Of a DNA stretch of 64,000 nucleotides, positions 1-11,000 are shown piece by piece. The notes under the pieces were generated by a model. The model saw only the letters and a program-made list of their open reading frames with translations. It did not search any database and was not told where the DNA came from. Both the position numbers and the translations under genes were made by a program. This DNA comes from Jaltomata sinuosa (taxonomy: Eukaryota; Streptophyta; Magnoliopsida; Solanales; Solanaceae), in assembly GCA_003996215.1 (NCBI GenBank), contig QJPP01007584.1, positions 1 through 64,000 on the forward strand, in the 5' to 3' direction. The number at the start of each line of letters is the position of its first letter. Position 1 is the first letter of the stretch.

Positions 1-238
1 AAAAAAAAAAAAAAAAAAAAAACTATTACGGTTAACCGGTCCGGCCCATTCAAGTACCATTCCGGTATGATACCGATCCATTCCGGTTTAAACCGGAATG
101 GGATGGAATCCAGTTTCCATACCGGTTGAACCGGTCTGGTTCATTTCGGTACCGGTCACTATTCTGGTACTGGCCGTACCGGTCCGGTCCGGTACTGGTC
201 TGTTCCGATCCGGCCATCCCATTCCGGTCCGGCGGCCA
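1..238. repeat. CCGGT-rich low-complexity insertion, possible hAT-like subterminal region
   Basis: A run of 22 A is followed by about 200 bp dominated by variants of ACCGGT, TCCGGT and GGTCCGG in both orientations. It interrupts the 5' LTR of element A: the matching LTR copy near 30420-30608 has unrelated sequence there, and similarity resumes at about 239. Dense CCGG-type subterminal repeats are known from plant hAT transposons, and the right edge read on the minus strand (TAAGAGTGGCCGCC) loosely resembles a hAT terminus. The other end lies outside the window, so the identity is inference. Confidence 0.4.
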
Positions 239-1543
239 CTCTTAGTATAGACTTGTGGAGCTATTCGTAGTTTAGTATATGTTTATGGTTATATTTGTGT
301 TATAGTTCTATTTCTGTATTTTTTGTCGTTACTGTGTAACCATGGGCTTGAGGCCATAGCTTGGATTGGACGGAGTTCCAAGTTAATTATCTTTTTAGAG
401 GGTATTTTGCCGTGTTTGATAGATGTATATGCATGTATCCTCTATATTGGCACACACATATATATATATATATATATACATGCATCTACATGGCTAGTGG
501 TATGATATTTGAGGAAAATAAGGTTTTTGATCAAAAGATGAGATCTTCTACTCTTACTATGGTTTTCCAATTTTAGAAAGGTATTTTATGGTTTTATCAC
601 TATTTTTAGAAAGCAAAGAAAAGTACCACTTTTATACTCGGTCTGAAGGATATTTTCGGACTTTTCGCCATTTACTTTATGTTGATGAGTATGAGGTACA
701 ATTCTTAGCGGCCCTAGGAGCATATATCTAGGTTTTACTTTTATGAAATATAATAATAAGCCCTAGGGAGGCCTTAAAGATGATTCAGGGAGCATATGAG
801 GCAGCCCACAAATAGCATTTTGGGGTTTTTACTTTACTGCGTTGGCAATATTTGCACCATACCATCCCATGATGTATTGTAATCTCATGTATGCACTTTG
901 AGTGTTTATTGCTTTTATTATTATTATCTTCACCATTAGCTAAGGTTATACTTCTTTTTAGTTTTCCTGTGATAACTAGATTTAGGTGGATCCTGATAGC
1001 TAGCTTACTTTCCTATTTCTTATATTATATATCATCTTCTGAGCTAGGTCAACCTATGATGCTTACTGAGTAACTCGTGTTTTGGTACTCAATACTATAT
1101 TTCTACATCTTTTTCTGATGCATCACCTAGTATGAGCCACCCTCGTTGATTATCCACTCATTCAAGGCCAACTGCTATTTGGATTATGGTGAGCTCCCGG
1201 CATCCGGAGATCTTATTGCTTTCTATCTATTCATAGTGTCTGTGTTTTGTATTTTGATAGACAATAGCTTCTTGTATAGCACTATTTTAGACCCTCTTGT
1301 ACCAGTGACACCAGGTTCAGGGTTTAGTTCTTGTGTCTATCTCATCTTTCCTGGTATATTTAGGGCTTTTTTGTACATTTTGTATGATTATGTGTATATC
1401 TATATTATGGGCCTCATCTTATTATTGTCTTTCTTCCGCTTTACTTATTTAAGTTTTGAAGTGTATTTGCCATTCTCTTAGGTTTGGCTTACCTGTTGGG
1501 GTTTTTTTGTAGGCTCCATCATGGCCAACCTTTGGTCATGATA
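239..1543 (+). repeat. Element A 5' LTR, 3' part
   Basis: This stretch is collinear with 30609-31915. Shared landmarks include CTTAGTATAG at the start, GGATTGGACGGA near 363, CATCTACATGGCTAGTGGTA near 483 and CATCATGGCC-AACTTTGGTCATGA at the end. It ends in CATGATA where the other copy has CATGACA, a C-to-T change in the LTR terminus, and a primer site follows directly. Open frames in it (for example 1146-1481) also occur as non-conserved frames in the other copy, so I treat them as non-coding. Confidence 0.85.
458..478. repeat. (AT)n microsatellite in element A 5' LTR
   Basis: About ten AT dinucleotides follow a short CA run. The matching place in the 3' LTR (near 30835) has only CATACTCATACATG, so the expansion arose after insertion of A. 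Confidence 0.85.
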
Positions 1544-1546
1544 GAG

Positions 1547-1563
1547 TGGTATTAAAGCTTTAG
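1547..1563 (+). other. Element A primer-binding site (tRNA-iMet type)
   Basis: TGGTATTAAAGC lies 3 bases after the LTR end and matches the plant initiator-tRNA-Met primer site TGGTATCAGAGC except for two transition changes. It sets the LTR/internal boundary and the plus orientation of A. Confidence 0.8.
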
Positions 1564-1587
1564 GTTCACCAATCTTACCAGTACAAT

Positions 1588-2960
1588 AGCAGGTGAGGAC
1601 GAGGCCCATGCGCCTGCAGTTAGACCCCTAACTAGGGGATAGGGTAGAGGTTGACCTAGAGGTAAACATAGGGCATATGTTGTGGAACTAGCTCGGGCCC
1701 AGTCTAAAGTACCATCAATAGATCCAAATATAGTAGTGGAGGGGGTACACTCTGAGCCAGAAGGCATGCATTGGGACAACCCAGCATCCGACAGGTTTTA
1801 TGGCTACACCGATCTTACATGATACTTTTATTTATCTTCTTGGGTTTTTGGAGGGCATGTAATAACTCGTGGCTTTGCCAGGCACTCTTATTGGGTCACA
1901 AGTCACGGACTAGGCTTAAACTTCCACCAAGGTAGTAGCACAGGGTTTAGGAGCAAAGCCTGCTACTATGGATCCATATTTAGAGGTATTTTTGGTTTAT
2001 ACAGTTGTCCAGCCTATAGTAGCTAGGCCGGTTATGTCTTCTTAGGAGAAAATTATGCTAGGTAGGTTCCTTTGGTTAGGTCCTCTAACTTTTTTCTGTT
2101 ACTCTAGGAGAGGATGCTCAGGAGTTTCTAGTAAGTTGCCAGAGGGAGGTTGCATAACCTTTGCTTGGTAGAGTCGCATAGAGCAAATTATGTTGTATTT
2201 CATCTAGATGGTCTAGTGAAACAGTGGTGGAGGTCTTACATTTCTTGCAGACTAGCTGGGTCATCTCCAATGTCTTGGGCTCAGTTCTCTGTGGCATTCT
2301 TGGAGAATTATGTATCGTGCATCTTGAGAGAGCGGTTGATGTATAAGTACACTAGGTTTGAGCAAGGCTCCATGAATTTTTCAGAGTATGAGGTCCTCTT
2401 CCATGAGTTGACTAGGCCTGCAACCATAATTTTGCCCACCGAGCACGAGAGGGTGCATTGCTTTGTTAGAGGGTTGACCTTGTAGCTTCGTCTAGCTACT
2501 GATGTTTTGGTAGCCTCAGGCCAGTTCTTCTTAGTTATGGCAGATCATGCATGCACTATTTAGGGTGTACTTTGTGAGGCCCATGGGGGAAGAGATAAGA
2601 GGCCCCACCAGCAGGGTAGTTACATTGGTCCCCAGTCTTAGGGTAAAGGCTTTATTGGAAGAGATAAGCATCCGTAATGCTTCCAGCTGAGTCATCCCAT
2701 TCAGGCGACACAATAGATAGCAAAGGGTCAGAGTGTTCAGGGTAGCCAGGGCTTGGTTCTGATTTTGCAAGGTGCTCGCTCTAGGTATTCAAGCAGTGAT
2801 GGCCATTCTGGTTCAGTCGGGTCATCATTATAGGGTACAACTGGTGGGGGTTGTTACGAGTGTGGTGCGCTAGGTTATTTTTCTAGGGATTATTCCTTGA
2901 TTCATCGTGTTAGATGATAGGGTCAGCAGGTTCAGGACCCCAAGGCTCTAGTGCCACTAG
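1588..2960 (+). pseudogene. gag: Element A gag (capsid/nucleocapsid), broken
   Basis: Gag would form the particle shell and bind the element RNA. No start ATG survives. From about 1588 there is an Arg/Gly-rich N-terminal stretch with stops, reading REGION-like through VPSIDPNIVVEG. The retrotransposon gag domain is clearest at 2150-2485 (motifs VVFHLDG, WWRSY, SWAQFSVAFLENY, FVRGL). Near 2852-2896 a CCHC zinc knuckle reads CYECGALGYFSRDYS, so both the His and the last Cys have become Tyr and it could not bind zinc. The reading frame changes at least twice. Family placement is certain; exact ends are approximate. Confidence 0.8.
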
Positions 2961-3029
2961 ACAGGAGTGGTGCACAGGGTAGTAGGGGTGGTCCCCAGGG
3001 GGCCCAAGGTGGTCGTGTCAGTCAAAGCC

Positions 3030-3390
3030 ATATATATATATAGTTCTAGGCTGGTCAAAGGCTGTGGCTTCAGATGCTATCATCACAGATATGATCTTTA
3101 TTTTTCACCAGTCATCTTCTGTATTATTTGATCTAGAGTCTACTTGTGAGTTATTGGATGTGCCTATGTGTGTAGCTTTCCAAGTAGGAGATTCTTTAGT
3201 AGTAGATCTTGTTTATCAGGCTTGTGTGATGACTATTCTGGTATATGACATGTGGGTAGATTTAGTTGTGTTGGATATGGTTGTTTTCGATGTGGTTATA
3301 GGCATGTCTTGGCTATCTTCGTACCATGCGGTCCTAGATTGCTTTGCCAAGACTGTTACACTACAGATGCCTGGTATCCCTCCTATAGTA
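3030..3390 (+). pseudogene. Element A aspartic protease domain, broken
   Basis: This is a retropepsin-like domain, which normally cuts the polyprotein. SDAIITDMI starts the open stretch at 3064; VGDSLVVD, a VDLVVLDMVVFDVVIGMSWLS segment and HAVLDCFAKTVTL follow in the family order. The active-site loop reads LFDLEST where a D-S/T/P-G-S/T signature is expected. The Gly is lost and the segment after it is shortened, so the enzyme would be dead. It lies between gag and RT as expected. Confidence 0.75.
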
Positions 3391-3411
3391 TAAACGAGTG
3401 TTGATAACCAC

Positions 3412-4900
3412 ATGCCGAGGGGAGTTATATCTTTCCTGAGCGCCCAATGGTTGGTTGGGAAGGGGTGCTTAGTTTACCTTGCCAACATCCATGATACTAG
3501 TGCCACCACACCTTTACTTAAGTCAGTCCCCATCGTTTGCAAGTATTCAGATGTTTCCCCTTCTAATCTATCGGGTCTTCCTCCTGATTGTGATATCGAC
3601 TTTGGTATTGATGTTGAGCCGGGCACTCAACCCATTTTTATTTCATCATATTGGATGGCACTAACCGAGTTGAGGGAGCTCAAGGAGCAGCTCCTGGATC
3701 TTCTTTGTAGGGAGTTTATTAGTCCTAGTGTGTCTCCATGGGGTGCTTTTGTTTTGTTTGTGTAAAAAAGAATGGATCCATGCGTACGTGTATTGACTAC
3801 AGGCAGTTGAACAAGGTGACCATTAAGAACAAGTATCATATACCGCATATTGATGATCTTTTTGACTAGCTACAAGGTGCAATAGTGTTCTCTAAGATTT
3901 ATTTGAGATTGGGTTATCATCAATTGAGGATCGGGGTTGCAGGCATCCTAAAGACTGTATTTAGGACTCGATACAACCATTATGAGTTCCTAGTCACGTC
4001 CTTAGGGTTGACTACTGCCCCATCAACATTTATGGAGTTGATGAACTGTGTGTTCTGGGCATACTTAGATTCCTTTGTTATAGTGTTCATCGATGATATT
4101 TTGGTATATTCAAAGAGTAGGGAGTAGCATGAGCAACATTTGAGAGTTGTGCTCCAAACCTTGTGAGATCAGTAGTTATATGCCAAATTAACTAAGTATG
4201 AGTTTTTTCTGCGTCTGTGGCATTCTAGGGGCAAGTGGTGTCTAAGGATGGGATTATGGTAGATCCGGTAAAGATTGCGGCAATGCAGAATTGGGCTAGG
4301 CCTACTTCTCCTACTGAGGTTTATAGTTTCATCAGATTGGCAGGTTACTACAGTTGGTTTGTGGAGGGGTTTTCTTCTATAGCAGCTCCATTGACTAGAT
4401 TGACTTAGAAGAATGTCCTTTTTCAATGGTATAACGAGTATGAGGTGAGCTTTCTCAAGCTCAAAGCCGTATTGACTTCAGCTCCAATTCTTACTCTTTT
4501 GGTTAAGGTCAATGGGTTTACCATTTATTGTAATGCTTCCGGAGTTGGTTTGGGGTGTTTATCGATGTAGCAGGGCCAACTTTTTGCTTATGCCTCCAGG
4601 CATCTGAAGCTTCACAAAAGGAACTACCCCACTCATGAATTGGAGTTAGCGAAAGTAGTATTTGCGTTAAAGATTTGGAGGCACTATTTGTATAGAATGC
4701 ATTAGAAGATCTTCACTAACCATTGTAATCTTCAGTACATCTTGAGCAAGAAGGACCTAAATTTTGTACAGCTCAAGTGGTTAGAGTTACTGAAGGACTA
4801 TGACATATCGATTCTCTATCAGCCGAGCAAGGAAAATATAGTAGCGGATGCCTTGAGCCGGAGGTCGGTGAGTATGGGTAGTTTGGCATTCCTGGCACTG
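3412..4900 (+). pseudogene. pol: Element A reverse transcriptase and RNase H, broken
   Basis: RT copies the element RNA and RNase H removes the template. The pre-RT segment IDFGIDVEPGTQPI is at about 3597, then SPWGAFVLFV, a frameshift near 3765, CIDYRQLN near 3795, and FVIVFIDDILVYSKS at 4073-4118, which keeps the catalytic DD pair. Stops follow in REE/RDQ positions (4125-4175) and a second frameshift lies near 4200. RNase H covers about 4440-4860 and ends with NIVADALSRRSVSMGSLA. Several stops look like TAG or TGA from CAG or CGA. Confidence 0.8.
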
Positions 4901-6400
4901 ACAAAGAGGCCTTTAGCTTTGGACATCCAGTCCATGGCTAATAGTTTTGTTAGACTTTTCATTTCTGAGCTGGGCCATATTCTTGCTTATGTTGAGGCTC
5001 TATCTTTTTTGTTAAAGCAGTTTCGGGCATAACCTTTTGAGTGATGCGTGGTTGAGGATAAATCATGATAAGTTGTTGAGCGGCGAGGCTAGGATGGCAA
5101 TCTAAGATTTGAAGGGCGTTCTGAGGATTAAGAGATGTATTTATAGTCCTACAGTTGGTGATTCAGTCAGGTTAATCATTGAGGAAGCTCATTATTCTAG
5201 GTATTCCATTCATCCCAGGGCAGCTAAGATGTATTGTGACTTGAGACAACACTACTGATGGTGTGGGATGAAGTAGGATATCTTTGATTTTGTGTCTATG
5301 TGCTTGACCTATCAGCAAGTAATGTACGAGCACCAGAGACTAGGTGGTTTGAGCCAAAGGCTACCCTTTCCTAAGAGGAATAGGAGAGGATAACTATGAA
5401 CTTTATGGTAGGCTTGCCACGTACTTTGTGGAGGTTTGATGCTATTTGGGTTATGGTTAATAGAAAGTCTGATCACTTTCTGCCGGTTCAGATTTCCTAC
5501 ACTTCAGAGAGGTTGGCTCATATCTACATTCATGAGATTTTCCATTGGCACATGTGCCTGTTTCTATAACTTCTAATTGTGGTACTAAGTTTACTTTATG
5601 TTTTTGGAGGTCTATTCAGAGAGAGTTGGGTACCCGAGTTGACCTTATCACTATTTTTCACCCATAGACTGATATTCAGTCAGAGCGAACTATTCAAGTT
5701 TAGGAGGATATGTTGTGAGATTGTGTTATTATTCGAAGGTCAATGTGACCAGTTCTTAGTCTTGGCAGAGTTTGCATAATAATAATAGCTACCACTCTAG
5801 AATTTAGATGGCTCTATTTGAGGCATTGTATGGTAGGCGGTGCAGGTCTCTGGTGGGTTGGTTTGATGCGTTTGAGGTTAGACCATAGGGTAATGATTTT
5901 CTATGTGACTCTATCGATAGAGTTTGGGACTTTCAGAAGAGTTATGCTGACCGGAGGGTTCAAGATTTAGAGTTTATGGTTGGGGATCGAGTGTTCCTTT
6001 GTGTGTCGCCCATGAAGGGCGTGATGAGGTTTGGGAGGAAGGGCAAGCTTAGCCCTAGGTTTATTTGGACATTTGAGATCCTTTGTCGCAATGGAGAGGT
6101 AGTATATGAGTTAGAATTTCCTCCTGCTCTTTTAGGTGTTCACTGAGTTTTTCATGTTTCTATGCTGAGACAATATATTCTGGACGAGTCGCACGTTCTT
6201 CAGAGGGATTTAGTTTATTTGGATGATTCTTTAGCTTTTGAGGAGGAGCCTGTTGCTATTTTTAATAGGCAAGTTAGATAGTTGAGGTCCAAGGTTATTT
6301 CGTCAGTTAAGATTCAGTGGTGGCATCATCTTATTGAGGAGGCTACTTAGGAGACCGATACTGATATGTGGACCACTACCCTCACCTTTTCGAGCCTTCA
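4900..6400 (+). pseudogene. Element A integrase with chromodomain-like C-terminus, broken
   Basis: Integrase would insert the cDNA. The zinc-binding N-domain is at 5150-5340 (HYSRYSIHP then CLTYQQV, where the second Cys is now Tyr). The core starts near 5395 with MNFMVGLP, so the first catalytic Asp is Asn. The second Asp position reads SNCGTKF near 5573, also Asn. SERTIQ near 5685 keeps the Glu. The C-terminal part has VSPMKGVMRFGRKGKLSP (6007-6060) and ends in a chromodomain-like tail (DDSLAFEEEPVAIFNRQVR, 6220-6290). It ends just before the polypurine tract. Confidence 0.8.
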
Positions 6401-6420
6401 AGTACCTTCTTTTCTTTAAC

Positions 6421-6455
6421 TTTCGAGGATGAAAGTTCTTTTAGTAGTGGATGTT
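6421..6455 (+). other. Element A degenerate polypurine tract and 3' LTR start
   Basis: TTCGAGGATGAAAG followed by TTTTAGTAGTGGATG matches the Tekay-type pattern TTCGAGGACGAA...AGTGGGGGAGA, with two T interruptions in the purine run. The LTR then starts TGTAGTAACCC; the first base could be 6452 or 6455. Confidence 0.65.
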
Positions 6456-7454
6456 GTAGTAACCCTCGTGGTAATTTTCTTATATTCATGCATATTTACC
6501 ATTTTGAGCCTTCCCATAGCTTCTTCATACTTTGTTTGGCTTGTGGGGATGGGTGGCATGCTTCCTGAGGTGTTCGATCGAGTTCTAGAAGAGTTTCCCT
6601 ATTTTGGAACTCTCCAAAATGATAAGTTTGAATTTGGTCAATAATTGTAGAAGATTGGCTCAGATGGAAATTTTGTTAGCGCTGCTAGCTGCGGAACATT
6701 GACTTTGGGCTAGTGCGACCTTTGGTTCTAGTCCTAAGGCTTTCAGACTTGTTTTGGGCACTTGGATAACTTTTAGGCAGAACCAACAATGTGTTGACTT
6801 AGGTAAATATTTCATCAAGACGACTTCCGTTGGTCATTTCGATGATTCTGTTGAGTCCAAAATGCCATTTCCAATTGGGTATCATATTTGATCTGTGTTC
6901 ATGGGATTCATAATGAATTTTGAGGGTCCTTTTGGTGACTTTTAGCCCATGGAATTTGCTGGTTTTTGTTGTGCTATTGCAGACCATTTTTGTCAACCTG
7001 ATCGTGAGGTGACTATCGCGTTCCCAATGGTATATCTTTTTGACCATCTCATTTGCGAGCAGTTCATTGTGATTGTGATGATGGCCGGCTAGGACCTAAT
7101 CTGGCTTGTTCTTCATGCTCTCAATGAAGACCATCGTGATCACAATGGTCTCTGATGTTACTTCTTCGCATTTGCGAAGGGTCCTTCACATTCGCGATAA
7201 AGGACCCCTGGCAGCTATTTAATATATCCACTTCTTTTTCTTTACCTCATTTACAAAATATCCATTGTTGAGCAAGCTTGGAAGCTGGTTCTAAGGTTTA
7301 TGATCACCCAAAAAATTTCTGGTAAGTTCACCATGTCCCTCCGTTCTTTTCTGTTGTTCCTTCGCGTTTATCCTTCATAAATTCTTTTGAATTATTTGTT
7401 TCAAATTCCATTTATCAAGTGACTTTCGGGGTTGTTTTGGGACGCAAAATGAGT
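6455..7454 (+). repeat. Element A 3' LTR, segment 1 of 3 (U3)
   Basis: This follows the polypurine tract and has no coding content. It contains a cluster of TCGCGA/ATCGTGAT-like short palindromes at about 6980-7200. It ends abruptly at the LTR of element B. The matching 5' LTR part lies outside the window, so it cannot be compared. Confidence 0.7.
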
Positions 7455-9423
7455 TATCACGCCCCAAACCTATGCCCTAGACGTATACCGATGCTTAGAC
7501 CCACAAGTGACCCCAAGCTAACCCTTGATCTGGCATAATCTAAGCATTCTTATTAACATAAATATCTAGGCGGAAGCTAAACTGATTTTAATTTAAAAGT
7601 TTAGAAATATAGACTGAAAGTCTTTGAATAAATAAATACATGAGTGTGACATATAGAGTGACTGAAAATATGAAATCTAACTCTATGTCTGAAAGCCTAT
7701 AATTTTGATGAGTTACTGGGACAAGCCCCCAACTAACTCCATAATACTGAAACTAAATGACTAAGGAAAAAGCAACATAAAATACGTCATCGAATGATGA
7801 GGACTTACCACTAGCTATAACTATGGTGGCACTGAGTCGAACTTATCACGAGCCTAAATCCAAGAACCTGAACCTGCATCAATATAGGATGCAACATATA
7901 GAGTATGCATCAGTACTTCGAATATACTAAGCATGCGAGATGTGAAAATAAATGAACAGACTAAAATGCTATCAAGCTATTTAATGGTAAACAAAACTGT
8001 AGTACATAGGCCAAAAATATAATCATGCATAAGAATCTGAAATGCAAGAGTAATCTAAAAGGTATAATGAAAAACTATAAAACACTTGAGCTGAGGGCCT
8101 GATGCACACTATTGTAGCTAACACTGTGGGAGAGCCAGTTAACTGACATAAAACACATGAGCTAAATGTGTTGTCCGATGAATACACCCCATCGAGAGGA
8201 CCTAATATACCTTGGCAAGGTATAAAGGCATGGGTGGCGTGATCACTAAACCAAGGCCCACTTAGGGGCTAAATAATCTTATATGGGCACGTAGTTCCAG
8301 GACATAAGGTTATGCTGGACCCTAGTCCAACTCGGTGCTAAGTACTACTCCCAAAAGCTGATATGCTAGCTAATTGAAAACTGAAGTCCTTTATTTCTGT
8401 GTCAGAACTAGGCTAATATGAAATCATTATTTTTCTAACGACGATAACTGAAAGCTGACCAAACTTTGTTTAAAACTTTAAATGTTGATATTCTGAATAA
8501 AACTAATTCATGAGGAAATACTACAATTAGGGCTGAATACTTGATTTCTGAAACCTTTATAAAACTCATGCAATTTACTAAAAACATGGTACAAATCTTC
8601 TAAAACAAGATATAAATCATAAGGAAATCATAAGGACCGAATTCTATAAACTTTAACCCCAACTTTCTAAAAGCCATAATTTGAATGAAAAGGTCTGAGG
8701 TTTTTGACATAAGGGTGAACAAAACCCTCACTGAATACCCACATACCTGGTAGAAGATGATTCCTAGATTGGGGATGGAGTTCTAAAGCTTTGGAGAAGA
8801 AATCCCTAGGTTGGTTGAGAGAAAACTTCTTTTGTTCTTTCTTTCTAATTCTTGAGCGATTGAATAAGGGAAAACTGAAGTAAATTTGCTTAAGAATTAT
8901 TAAAGAAATCCTAAAATGACTTATTTTTTGAATTAAAATAAGAGGGAAAGGTCTAAATAACCCCTGAAAAAATAGTTTATAAATTGTTGAATGTACCCGA
9001 AGTTGGATTCCATGCATGGGAACCACAGGCCATGGACTTAGCCACGAGGCATGGAACCCACTCATGGTTCCCTGGGAACTTTTCTAATTTCTGAAATTGG
9101 TCCACAAGAGTGGTCCTTGGTCCGTGAAAGGTTGAACGAGACATGGATCCTACTCGTGGATCCATAGGAAAATATCAACCCTCAGGTATGATTCCATGAG
9201 CGATAACCATGACCCGTGGTTCAATCCATGCTCCGTGGATCCCTCCCCTGTATAAATACTTGAGAGTCTAACCTATAGGACCTTTTTCACGGAGGCCATC
9301 CACGACCCGTGGACTATTCCACGGTTTGTGGAAATCGTCAGTTGTTCCTGTTCAGACTTGGACAGTTCACACTTTTGGATATTCTGGGTTGGTTCTAGGC
9401 TTAGAATATTTTGTGGTGTTATA
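7455..9423 (-). repeat. Element B 3' LTR
   Basis: This is collinear with 13898-15864 throughout, from the CCCCAAACCTATGCCCTAGACG stretch at the low-coordinate end to GGTTCTAGGCTTAGAAT near 9390. Its terminus is TATCAC where the other copy has TGTCAT. U3 (about 9000-9345) holds an array of CCACGAG, CCATGG and CCGTGG variants. A TATAAA-like box on the minus strand lies near 8970. Confidence 0.9.
9000..9345. repeat. Palindromic motif array in element B U3 (3' LTR copy)
   Basis: Many copies of short self-complementary words built from CCACGAG, CTCGTGG, CCATGG and CCGTGG are spaced about 15-40 bp apart, each pair often flanking TGGATCC or GGAACC. The 5' LTR copy is at 15455-15790. Confidence 0.75.
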
Positions 9424-9440
9424 ATATCTCCCCCTTAGGA
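9424..9440 (-). other. Element B polypurine tract
   Basis: Read on the minus strand this is CCTAAGGGGGAGATAT directly before the 3' LTR (TATAACACC, ancestrally TGTAACACC). It is preceded by an AATGAAT-type segment as in related elements. It fixes the minus orientation. Confidence 0.8.
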
Positions 9441-9639
9441 TTATTCATTTTTGAATGAAGACTAAACAAACTGAGTTTTGAGGGAAAGAGTCGCAATCCC
9501 TACCAAATGAGTTCTAAAAGCTAATTTCTAGATGATTTGAGTTCTAAGAGGATGGAAAACATGCAGACAATGCAAGAAAATAGGGAGAACATGAAACTGA
9601 GGGGAAATACACGAGGGATTCTAAGAAAACATGAGAGGA

Positions 9640-11000
9640 ACTCCTCAAGATTAAGCTTAATCGGAAGGGAATATGTGAGGGTACTTGGTCATCATAGTTG
9701 ATTCTATCTCCCAAGTAGCTCCCTCGACTGACTGGTTCATCCAAAGAACATTCACTAAAGAAACTTTTTTGTTTCTCAACCTATGAATCTGACGATCAAG
9801 AATCTAAACTGGAACTTCTTCATAGGTGATTCTATCCTTCACACTCACATTCTCTAATGGAACAACTGATGTCGGATAATTAACACACTTTTTCAACAAA
9901 GAAAACATGGAACACTGGGTGAACCGCTGCTAACTCGGTTGGCAACTCTAACTCATAAGACACACTACCAACTCTCCTTAGACTTATGTAGGGACCCATA
10001 TATCGGGGACTAAGCTTTCCCTTCTTACCAAACCTCATCACACCCTTCATCGGTAACACCTTAAAAAATACCCAATCATCAACCTCAAACTTTAAGACTC
10101 TTCTCCCCACATCTGCATAGGATTTCTAATGACTTTGAGCAACCTTCAACCTTTCTCTAATGAGCTAATCCTTTTCCATAATCTCATGGACTGAATCTAG
10201 CTCTATCAATGCTGCTTCACCTACCTCAAACCAACCTATAGGTGATCTAGACCTCTGCCCATAAAGTACCTCATACGGAGCCATTCGAATGCTAGAGTAA
10301 AATTTTTATGTAGGCAAACTCTATAAGAGGTAATTGATCATACCAATTACCTTTGGAACCAATCACACAAGCCCACAATATATCCTCTAATGTTTAGATG
10401 GTATGCTCTGCCTGACCATCTGTGTACAGTTGAAATGTTGTGCTAAGATTAACCTGAGTACCAAGACCCTTCTAAAATGACCTCCAAAATAGATACATGA
10501 ACTGAGTACCCCTATCTGAGATTATGGATAAGGGAACCCCATGCAACTTGACTATCTCACGGATGTAGAGCCTGGCATAGTCCTGTACTGCATATGTAGT
10601 CTTGACAGCCAAGAAGTGGGCGGACTTAGTGATCCTGTCTACTATAACCCAAAAAGAGTCCAGCTATCGGCGAGTATGCAGTAATCCTATAATGAAGTCA
10701 ATATTGATCACTTCATACTTCCAAGTATTAATGTTGATATCTTGAGTCAAACCTCCAAGTCTCTGATGTTGTACCTTAACTTGCTGACAGTTGGGACACA
10801 CAGCCACAAAGTCTACAATGTTTATCTTCATGTCATTCCACCAATAGACTTCCCATAGATCACGGTACATTTTAGTGTCACTGGGATGAATAGAATACCT
10901 GGAGCTATGAGCATGTGTCAATATTTGCTGCCTCAAATCATCTACATTAGAAGCACATAACTGACCCTGATAATGAAGCACACCATCTCCCCCTTTGGAG
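9640..11000 (-). pseudogene. Element B integrase with chromodomain-like tail, broken
   Basis: Reading downward: the zinc domain at about 10930-10780 (HSSRYSIHP then CPNCQQVK, intact), the core start with IDFIIGL at about 10690 (first Asp kept), and multiple stops between 10660 and 10120. The C-terminal SPMKGVMRFGKKGKLSPR segment is in 9880-10110. A chromodomain-like tail (VPLENVSVKDRITYEEV, then RQIHRLRNKKV) runs at about 9860-9700 in a shifted frame. The longest intact piece, 10664-11281, also carries the end of RNase H. Confidence 0.8.

Noticed and set aside
1..22. Poly(A) run as the tail of a LINE, SINE or processed gene
   Set aside because: It is followed by CCGGT repeats and LTR sequence, with no LINE or gene body before it in the window.
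1146..1481. 111-codon hydrophobic open frame with membrane-like segments, also partly at 31513-31737
   Set aside because: Both are inside A's two LTR copies, and the frames differ between the copies.
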